Below are positions 6,856 to 12,337 of a stretch of 12,337 nucleotides of DNA, in pieces. A program made the position numbers and the translations under genes. Numbering within the stretch: the stretch's first letter is position 1; each line of letters begins with the position of its first letter. The notes under the pieces are model-generated. The model was not told the DNA's origin. It made no database searches and saw nothing but the letters and a program-made list of their open reading frames with translations. The stretch comes from Lachnospiraceae bacterium UBA2734 (GTDB lineage Bacteria; Bacillota; Clostridia; Lachnospirales; Lachnospiraceae): contig DEKA01000002.1 of NCBI GenBank assembly GCA_002353635.1, positions 34,677-47,013 of the forward strand, read 5' to 3'.

Positions 6856-7335
6856 TTACTTGACGGCATCTGCGCCGCCGGCCTTTCTGACTTTGTCCAT
6901 GAAGCGGCCGATGAAGCCCTTCTTTTTCTGCGGCGGAACGGGCAGTGCCTGTCCGTGTGCACCCTTTACCTCAACGATGTACATGCCGCTGACCATGGCC
7001 TTGACCTGCTTCTTCACAGGAATCATGTCGAAAATGCGCTCATCGGCTACGAGGTTCATGATCTGCGGACCGACCTTTGCCTTGACGATGGGGAGCTTCG
7101 ATCTCTTCAGATACCAGGGCGTCTCCTGATAAACTTCAGACGGAAGGCCTGCATCCTTGATCTTCAGCCTCTTCTTGTCGATGATGAGCATGGTGACGGG
7201 CTGCTTGGCGGCCTCGATCTGCGCCTCATTCTCGGCCTGTTTCTTCTGAAGCTTCTTTCCGTAAAAATAAAGACCGATCAGTGCGGCGACAAGCGCCACC
7301 AGTATAATAATTAAAACGATAGTTCCGACACTCAC
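6856..7335 (-). CDS. Small membrane-anchored protein of unknown function
   Basis: I recognise no named family. The start is taken as the GTG at 7335, because GGAGGG (7348-7343) sits 7 nt upstream; the resulting 159-residue product then begins directly with a membrane segment. A longer frame to 7407 adds residues without a supporting site. A very hydrophobic segment (4-25) is followed by a Lys-rich stop and a short polar helix, likely coiled coil (27-45). A compact soluble domain follows (about 47-126), including TMLIIDKKRLKIKDAGLP (49-65) and VKAKVGPQIMNL (84-95). A Pro/Lys-rich tail contains PVPPQKKKGFIGRFMDK (132-148). The topology is probably N-out with the domain in the cytoplasm, given the Lys residues after the segment. 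The composition looks like a real conserved protein; similar small proteins seem familiar from clostridia, but I cannot give a function. Confidence 0.75.
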   Translation of the reverse strand: MSVGTIVLIIILVALVAALIGLYFYGKKLQKKQAENEAQIEAAKQPVTMLIIDKKRLKIKDAGLPSEVYQETPWYLKRSKLPIVKAKVGPQIMNLVADERIFDMIPVKKQVKAMVSGMYIVEVKGAHGQALPVPPQKKKGFIGRFMDKVRKAGGADAVK

Positions 7336-7378
7336 GAATATGCCCTCCGTCCGGAAAATTCTTTTATAGACAAAGGGT

Positions 7379-7407
7379 ATTCTATCATTGAATAGAAAGG
7401 CACGCAA
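7379..7407 (-). promoter_or_regulatory. Promoter of the small membrane protein gene, with inverted repeat
   Basis: On the minus strand, TTGCGT (7407-7402) and TAGAAT (7384-7379) are separated by exactly 17 bp, placing a start near 7372 and a leader of about 37 nt. A perfect inverted repeat TTCTAT/ATAGAA (7380-7385 with 7392-7397) overlaps the -10 and could bind a regulator. Confidence 0.45.
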
Positions 7408-7437
7408 GAAAAAAGGCTTTTATGCGATTCCGCCATG

Positions 7438-7446
7438 TGATACACT
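7438..7446 (+). promoter_or_regulatory. Possible asnS promoter (extended -10)
   Basis: TGATACACT (7438-7446) matches the extended -10 form TGnTAnAnT reasonably; a T-rich but poor -35 (TTTATG, 7419-7424) lies 16 bp upstream. It would give a leader of about 130 nt before asnS and be back-to-back with the minus-strand promoter at 7379-7407. Confidence 0.3.
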
Positions 7447-7455
7447 TTAGTTTAC

Positions 7456-7561
7456 TGCGGGATGCCGCATTCGACAGAACCGCCTGAGCGGATTTTGTCT
7501 CAGCGAAGCAACAGGTTCGAATGGGATCGCTGATGTCAGGGTGCCGCAAAGGACGCGGCAC
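7456..7561 (+). promoter_or_regulatory. asnS leader with alternative hairpins
   Basis: Four stems are visible: TGCGG/CCGCA (7456-7460 with 7465-7469); CCGC/GCGG (7480-7483 with 7488-7491) followed by ATTTT; TCAGCGA/TCGCTGA (7500-7506 with 7527-7533); and GTGCCGC/GCGGCAC (7541-7547 with 7555-7561) just before the ribosome binding site. TGCCGCA occurs twice (7463-7469 and 7542-7548), so the first and last stems can exchange partners. It lacks the T-box consensus expected for many aminoacyl-tRNA synthetase leaders. It may regulate asnS, but the mechanism is unproven. Confidence 0.35.
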
Positions 7562-7581
7562 GGAGTAAAGGAGAGTCCGAA

Positions 7582-8985
7582 ATGAGAAAAGATTATTCAC
7601 TGGTGGAGATTCACAGCATCATGCGCCAGCCGGATGAGTACACCGGGAAAGAGGTGACCGTCGGCGGCTGGATCAAGAGCAACCGTGACTCCAAGAATAT
7701 TGGCTTTATTTCACTGGATGACGGCTCATGCTTCACGAAGCTTCAGCTCGTCTATTCCTCCGACCTTCCGAATTTTGACAAGATCGCGAAGCTCAACATC
7801 AGCGCCGCCATCATAGCGACCGGAACGATTGTAGCCACACCGCAGGCCAGACAGCCTCTCGAGATGCAGGTAAAGAAGATCGAGATCGAGGGTGGGTCCA
7901 CACCGGACTATCCGCTGCAGAAGAAGAGACATACGCTGGAGTTTCTGCGCACCATGCCGCATCTGCGTGTGAGAACGAATACCTTTGAAGCCACCATGCG
8001 GGTGCGCTCCGTTATCGCTTACGCCATTCATCAGTTCTTCCAGGAGAATGACTTTGTCTATGTTCATACGCCTGAAATCACCAGCTCCGACGCCGAGGGT
8101 GCAGGAGAGATGTTCCAGGTGACGACACTGGATCTGGCGAATGTCCCGAAGAAAGAGGACGGCTCCGTTGACTACAGCCAGGACTTCTTCGGCAAGCCCG
8201 TGAACCTGACTGTGTCCGGCCAGCTCAATGTCGAGACATACGCCTTTGCTTTCCGCAATGTATATACCTTCGGACCGACGTTCCGTGCAGAGAAGTCCAA
8301 CACGACGCGCCATGCCGCTGAGTTCTGGATGATCGAGCCCGAGATGTGCTTCGCAGATCTCGAGGATGACATGGAGTGTATGGAGGCCATGCTCAAGTAC
8401 ATCATCCGCTACTGCCTCGAGCACTGCCCCGAGGAGATGGCTTTCTTCGATCAGTTTATTGAGAAGGGCCTCATCGAGCGTCTGCAGCATGTCGTGAACT
8501 CAGAGTTCGGCAGAATCACTTATACAGAGGCTGTCGAGGAGCTGAAGAAGCACAACGATGAGTTCGAGAATAAGGTATACTGGGGATGTGATCTGCAGAC
8601 CGAGCACGAGAGATACCTCACCGAGAAGGTCTTCAAGCGTCCTGTTTTCGTTACCGATTATCCGAAGGAGATCAAGGCATTTTACATGAAGCTGAATCCG
8701 GACGGAAAGACGGTCGCCGCCTGCGACTGCCTCGTTCCCGGCATCGGCGAGATCATCGGCGGCTCCGAGAGAGAGAACAACCTTGATCTTCTCGAGAAGA
8801 GAATGGATGAGCTGCATATGGACAAGAGCGGCTACCAGTTCTATCTGGATCTGCGCCGTTACGGCTCTGTCCGCCATGCAGGCTTTGGTCTTGGCTTCGA
8901 AAGAGCTGTCATGTACATCACGGGCATGGAGAACATCCGCGACGTTCTTCCCTTCCCGAGAACTGTTGGAACCTGCGAGCTGTAA
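7582..8985 (+). CDS. asnS: Asparaginyl-tRNA synthetase
   Basis: AsnS charges tRNA-Asn with asparagine using ATP; it is a class IIb synthetase active as a cytosolic homodimer. It has 467 residues, the usual bacterial length. The N-terminal OB-fold anticodon-binding domain (about 1-110) includes VTVGGWIKSNRDSKNIGFI (26-44). The catalytic domain has HTPEITSSDAEGAGEMF (162-178), motif 2 FRAEKSNTTRHAAEFWMIE (234-252), and motif 3 FGLGFERAVMYITGMENIRD followed by PFPRT at the C-terminus. The serine-rich and Asn-type specificity segments match AsnS rather than AspS. AAAGGAG 8-9 nt upstream supports the ATG at 7582. Presence of AsnS suggests direct Asn-tRNA formation, at least in part, rather than only the GatCAB route. 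No strong terminator is seen after the gene. Confidence 0.97.
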   Translation: MRKDYSLVEIHSIMRQPDEYTGKEVTVGGWIKSNRDSKNIGFISLDDGSCFTKLQLVYSSDLPNFDKIAKLNISAAIIATGTIVATPQARQPLEMQVKKIEIEGGSTPDYPLQKKRHTLEFLRTMPHLRVRTNTFEATMRVRSVIAYAIHQFFQENDFVYVHTPEITSSDAEGAGEMFQVTTLDLANVPKKEDGSVDYSQDFFGKPVNLTVSGQLNVETYAFAFRNVYTFGPTFRAEKSNTTRHAAEFWMIEPEMCFADLEDDMECMEAMLKYIIRYCLEHCPEEMAFFDQFIEKGLIERLQHVVNSEFGRITYTEAVEELKKHNDEFENKVYWGCDLQTEHERYLTEKVFKRPVFVTDYPKEIKAFYMKLNPDGKTVAACDCLVPGIGEIIGGSERENNLDLLEKRMDELHMDKSGYQFYLDLRRYGSVRHAGFGLGFERAVMYITGMENIRDVLPFPRTVGTCEL

Positions 8986-9115
8986 TTGTCAGAAGCATCA
9001 TTTATTCCTGATTGTAAGAGGATCCTGTTATTACCAGCGGCCGCGCCGCGAACTGACGATGAACAGAAGTCTTTTCTGCGCGGACGTCTGTGCCGCAACC
9101 TGTACGGAGAGATGA

Positions 9116-10501
9116 ATGCCCCTTTTTCACCGCAATAACCGAATAGACAGCAGACGATACACCGCTCTGCTTCTTTCTCTGTGCCTCTGTGCCGGTCTCG
9201 CTATGCCTGCCTCTGCAGATACGGTCTCGAGCCTCAGGCAGCAGAAGTCCCAGACGGAGCAGCAGCTGAGTGCCGCCCAGAGCAAAAAGGGATCTCTGGA
9301 GACGCAGCAGGAGGAGATCTCCGACTCCATCAATGAGAAGAATACAGAGCTGGTGCAGAACATGGCCAGCGTGCAGATGCTGGAGGAGCAGATCAAAGAC
9401 CTGGACAAGCAGATCGCTGAGAAGCAAAAAGAATATGATGCTGCCGTCAAGGAGAAGGACGAGCAGTACAAAGCCATGAAAATACGTATTAAATATATGT
9501 ATGAAAAAGGCGACAGCGACTACGTCCAGATACTCTTGAAGGCGACATCTTTTTCCGATATGCTCAACAAGGGCGAGTATATAGAGAAGCTCTACGAGTA
9601 CGACAGAAAACTCCTCAAGCAATATGAGGCGACGGTCAAAAAGGTGGACAAGGCCAAGACGGAACTGGAGGACGAGAAATCCGATCAGGAGACGTCCAAG
9701 GTAGGTCTTGAGCAGGAGCAGCAGGCACTGCAGCAGTCTATTGACGATCTGAAGTCCCAGTACGACGATGTTGATGCGAAGATCGCCGAGGCACAGCAGG
9801 AGGCATCTGCGCTGGCCACGAAGCTGAAGGAGCAGAACGCAGCTATTTCCAGTCAGGTGGAGAAGGAAGCCAAGGCGGCAGAAGCGGCCAGGAAGAAGCA
9901 AGAGGAAGAGGCGGCAGCGTCCGCATCCTCCAGCAAAGAAGAATCCTCTTCCAGCGAATCCGCATCCTCGAAGGAAGAGGAGTCGAGCAGCTCTTCCAGC
10001 AGCAGCGAGGAGAACACCAGCTCCAAGTCTGATGAGAACGAGAATACGAATGATGTCAGCGCAGATGAGGACAAGGAAGAGGAATCTTCTTCGTCGGAGA
10101 ACTCCTCTTCAGGATCCTCGTCATCGGGTTCGTCGTCCTCCAGCTCCAGCGGGGTGTCCGGCAGTGCAGTTGTCAGTTATGCGCTGCAGTTCCTGGGCAA
10201 CCCTTATGTCTACGGCGGAACGAGCCTGACGAACGGAACGGACTGCTCCGGATTCACGCAGAGCGTCTATGCACACTTTGGTATCAGTCTCGGCAGAACG
10301 GATGCTGCACAGAGAAGTGAGGGAACGGAAGTCGATTCCCTTGCGGATGCGCAGCCGGGTGATATCATCTGTTATCCAGGTCATGTGGCCATCTACATGG
10401 GCAATGGCGAGATTGTGCACGCGAGCACGCCGGCAACCGGCATCAAGATCAGTACGGCAACCTACAGACCGTATATCTCGATCCGCAGAATGGTTAATTG
10501 A
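9116..10501 (+). CDS. Secreted NlpC/P60 peptidoglycan hydrolase with PcsB/CwlO-like coiled coil
   Basis: This is a cell-wall endopeptidase expected to cut stem peptides outside the cell, for division or elongation. The N-terminus is basic (RNNRIDSRR), then hydrophobic (16-30), with a likely signal peptidase I site after PASA (residue 34). A long coiled coil (about 36-265) carries a segment typical of PcsB/CwlO N-terminal domains (RIKYMYEKGDSDYVQILLKA, 124-143, then SFSDMLNKGEYIEKL). Members of that group are known to be held in check and activated by FtsEX; that role is inferred here. A Ser/Glu/Asp-rich linker spans about 268-347. The NlpC/P60 domain (348-461) has catalytic Cys377 in TDCSGF, His423 in PGHVAIYMG and His435 in EIVHAS. 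The start has a close GGAGAG; no other suitable Met precedes the signal peptide. The 130-nt upstream gap shows a modest ACAGA/TCTGT hairpin but no clear promoter. Confidence 0.94.
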   Translation: MPLFHRNNRIDSRRYTALLLSLCLCAGLAMPASADTVSSLRQQKSQTEQQLSAAQSKKGSLETQQEEISDSINEKNTELVQNMASVQMLEEQIKDLDKQIAEKQKEYDAAVKEKDEQYKAMKIRIKYMYEKGDSDYVQILLKATSFSDMLNKGEYIEKLYEYDRKLLKQYEATVKKVDKAKTELEDEKSDQETSKVGLEQEQQALQQSIDDLKSQYDDVDAKIAEAQQEASALATKLKEQNAAISSQVEKEAKAAEAARKKQEEEAAASASSSKEESSSSESASSKEEESSSSSSSSEENTSSKSDENENTNDVSADEDKEEESSSSENSSSGSSSSGSSSSSSSGVSGSAVVSYALQFLGNPYVYGGTSLTNGTDCSGFTQSVYAHFGISLGRTDAAQRSEGTEVDSLADAQPGDIICYPGHVAIYMGNGEIVHASTPATGIKISTATYRPYISIRRMVN

Positions 10502-10626
10502 GACAGTTCTGTCTGCCCCGGGATTATTATTTCCGAAGCAGCATTTGTTATTGAAGCAATCATTATGCAGAGGCAGCAGCTGCGCCTTATTCAGGCAGCT
10601 GTCGTTTCTGACAGGAAAGGAGAGGC

Positions 10627-12204
10627 ATGGATAAAGAAATGATCGTCGTTCTGGACTTCGGCGGCCAGTATAAGCAACTGATCGCCAGACGGGTCCGGGA
10701 AAATCACGTGTACTGCGAGATTCTTCCATGCACGACACCGATCGATAAACTTCGGGAGATGAATCTGAAGGGCATCATTCTCACAGGCGGCCCCAACAGC
10801 GTCTATGATCCTGCATCTCCCACATATTCCGTTGAGCTGTTCAGCATCGGCGTGCCGATTCTGGGCATCTGCTATGGATCCCAGCTGATGGCTTATAAGC
10901 TCGGCGGCGACGTGAAGACAGCGCCCGTCAGCGAATACGGACATACAGAGACGATCGTGGATGATCCGTCCTCTGTTCTCTTCCGCGATGTGAAGAGAAA
11001 ATCCACGACCTGGATGAGTCACACAGACTACATCGCGAGTGTGCCGGAGGGGTTCCACGTCACTGCGCACACAGCGGACTGCCCAGTGGCGGCCATGGAA
11101 GATCCTGAGAGAAAACTATATGCGACCCAGTTCCACCCGGAAGTGGCGCATACAGAAGAAGGCGCGAAGATCCTCCACAATTTCGTGATCGATATCTGCG
11201 GCTGCAGCGGAAGCTGGCAGATGTCCTCCTTTGCGGAGACGACTATAAAGGAACTCCGCGAGAAAATCGGGAGCGACCGCGTTCTTCTCGGCCTCTCGGG
11301 TGGCGTTGATTCCACTGTTACTGCGGTTCTTCTCTCCAAGGCAATCGGCAAACAACTCTACTGCGTCTTCGTGGACCATGGCCTTCTGCGCAAGAACGAA
11401 GGTGATGAGGTCGAGGCTGTTTTCGGACCGAAGGGCAAGTTCGGTGATCTGAACTTCATCCGTGTAAATGCCGGGGATGAGTATTTTGCCATGCTCAAGG
11501 GCGTTACAGATCCGGAGAAGAAGAGAAAGCTCATCGGCGAGAAATTCGTCGAGATCTTTGGCGCCGAGGCAAGAAAGCTCGCCGGGAAAGGCGGCTTCCG
11601 CTACATGGCGCAGGGCACCATTTATCCTGATGTCGTAGAGAGCGGCGGTTTTGGCAAGGGCAGCGCCGTGATCAAATCCCACCACAACGTCGGCGGTCTT
11701 CCGCATGATCTTGTCGTGGAACTTGGCTTTGATGAGAAGCCAATCGAGCCCCTCCGCACCCTGTTCAAGGACGAGGTCCGCAAGGTCGGTCTTGAGCTCG
11801 GCATTCCGAGAGAGCTCGTCTTCCGTCAGCCGTTCCCAGGTCCCGGACTTGGCATCCGCGTCGTCGGCGAGGTGACACCTGAGAAGGTGCACATCGTCCA
11901 GGAGGCAGACGCCATCTACCGCGAGGAGCTCTCAAAGGCAGGCATCGACATGGGCAAGGGCCAGTTCTTTGCCGCCCTCTCCAACATGCGCTCAGTCGGC
12001 GTCATGGGCGACTTCCGCACCTACGACTATGCTGTCGTTCTGCGCGGCGTTCTCACCTCCGACTTCATGACCGCAGAGGCCGCAGAGATCCCCTGGAACG
12101 TGCTCCAGATCTGCATGAACCGGATCATCAACGAAGTGAAGGGCGTCAACAGAGTAATGTACGACCTCACGAGTAAGCCGCCGGGAACGATTGAGCTGGA
12201 ATAA
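10627..12204 (+). CDS. guaA: GMP synthase (glutamine-hydrolysing)
   Basis: GuaA converts XMP, glutamine and ATP to GMP, the last step of de novo guanylate synthesis. It is a full-length 525-residue single-chain enzyme. The N-terminal class I glutamine amidotransferase domain has the oxyanion loop TGGPNSVYD (53-61), nucleophile Cys82 in GICYGSQLM, and His170 and Glu172 in QFHPEV. The ATP pyrophosphatase domain has the P-loop SGGVDST (224-230) and the later FVDHGLLRKNE. The C-terminal dimerisation domain includes VVESGGFGKGSAVIKSHHN and the usual terminal NRVMYDLTSKPPGTIELE. AAAGGAG upstream supports the ATG at 10627. The 125-nt upstream gap has two small hairpins (AGACAG/CTGTCT at 10501-10514 and a CTGTC/GACAG stem just before the ribosome binding site) but no recognisable purine riboswitch. 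A strong terminator follows. Confidence 0.98.
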   Translation: MDKEMIVVLDFGGQYKQLIARRVRENHVYCEILPCTTPIDKLREMNLKGIILTGGPNSVYDPASPTYSVELFSIGVPILGICYGSQLMAYKLGGDVKTAPVSEYGHTETIVDDPSSVLFRDVKRKSTTWMSHTDYIASVPEGFHVTAHTADCPVAAMEDPERKLYATQFHPEVAHTEEGAKILHNFVIDICGCSGSWQMSSFAETTIKELREKIGSDRVLLGLSGGVDSTVTAVLLSKAIGKQLYCVFVDHGLLRKNEGDEVEAVFGPKGKFGDLNFIRVNAGDEYFAMLKGVTDPEKKRKLIGEKFVEIFGAEARKLAGKGGFRYMAQGTIYPDVVESGGFGKGSAVIKSHHNVGGLPHDLVVELGFDEKPIEPLRTLFKDEVRKVGLELGIPRELVFRQPFPGPGLGIRVVGEVTPEKVHIVQEADAIYREELSKAGIDMGKGQFFAALSNMRSVGVMGDFRTYDYAVVLRGVLTSDFMTAEAAEIPWNVLQICMNRIINEVKGVNRVMYDLTSKPPGTIELE

Positions 12205-12211
12205 ACACACG

Positions 12212-12255
12212 AATCCCTGTAAGTCTTGAATTTATGAGGCTTACAGGGATTTTTC
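12212..12255 (+). terminator. Rho-independent terminator of guaA
   Basis: A perfect 12-bp stem pairs AATCCCTGTAAG (12212-12223) with CTTACAGGGATT (12240-12251) around a 16-nt loop, followed by a TTTTT run (12250-12254). The outer arms (AATCCCTGT and ACAGGGATTTTT) repeat those of the terminator at 1447-1491. Confidence 0.92.
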
Positions 12256-12257
12256 TA

Positions 12258-12286
12258 TACCCGCTGGGTACGGTTTGGGTACAAAC
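12258..12286. repeat. GGGTAC direct and inverted repeats after guaA, possible attachment-site region
   Basis: TACCC (12258-12262) faces GGGTA (12266-12270). GGGTAC occurs at 12266-12271 and again at 12277-12282, exactly 11 bp apart, about one helical turn. The second copy lies in an inverted arrangement GTTTG/CAAAC (12273-12277 with 12282-12286). The 3' end of guaA is a known integration hotspot for genomic islands in many bacteria, so these may be recombinase-binding repeats. No integrase is visible within the window. Confidence 0.3.
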
Positions 12287-12337
12287 TCCTTATTCCGGTG
12301 AGATTTTCGCCTGTGATTTATGACTGGCCAAATGAAA

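Noticed and set aside
7511..7521. tRNA gene suggested by GGTTCGAAT
   Set aside because: The flanking bases do not form a 5-bp T-stem and no acceptor, D or anticodon arms fit around it.
7441..7581. T-box riboswitch upstream of asnS
   Set aside because: AGGGTGCCGC superficially recalls the T-box AGGGTGGNACCGCG, but the TGG bulge needed to bind the tRNA end is absent and there is no room for a full stem I.
10502..10626. Purine riboswitch before guaA
   Set aside because: The conserved purine aptamer core loops are not present; only two short hairpins are seen.

Overview
This window looks like a core chromosomal segment of a Gram-positive clostridial bacterium, most likely a relatively GC-rich member of the Lachnospiraceae or a close relative. 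That placement is inferred from gene content: the FMN/FAD-FeS type (class 1B) dihydroorotate dehydrogenase pair PyrK/PyrD, a type I dihydroorotase, the MEP-pathway kinase IspE, an AsnS of the bacterial type, and a PcsB/CwlO-like secreted NlpC/P60 hydrolase. Strong AGGAGG-type ribosome binding sites and ATGA stop/start overlaps fit the same group.

Layout. 1-1377 (+) is the 3' part of an aconitase-superfamily hydratase gene cut by the window edge. A strong hairpin terminator at about 1447-1491 separates it from pyrC, which runs on the minus strand (2789-1518). Divergent from pyrC is a tightly packed plus-strand operon, plsC-pyrK-pyrD, with 4-bp ATGA overlaps at both junctions. After a 175-nt hairpin-rich gap comes ispE (5654-6535). 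A 320-nt gene-free stretch (6536-6855) follows. It is full of hairpins and contains a near-perfect 14-bp terminator stem at 6764-6797. A small membrane-anchored protein of unknown function is encoded on the minus strand (7335-6856), divergent from asnS (7582-8985). Then come a secreted NlpC/P60 peptidoglycan hydrolase (9116-10501) and guaA (10627-12204), which ends in a clear terminator. The last 80 bases carry GGGTAC direct repeats.

Functions. Three genes serve de novo pyrimidine synthesis (pyrC, pyrK, pyrD), one purine synthesis (guaA), one tRNA charging (asnS), one phospholipid synthesis (plsC), one isoprenoid synthesis (ispE) and one cell-wall remodelling. It is mostly housekeeping, and I see no defence system, CRISPR array, transposase or toxin-antitoxin pair. 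The points most worth a second look are: the hairpin-rich region 6536-6800 as a possible structured RNA; a roughly 31-residue insertion in PyrK whose DNA begins with a 13-bp-stem palindrome; mutually exclusive hairpins in the asnS leader; and an attachment-site-like arrangement downstream of guaA.
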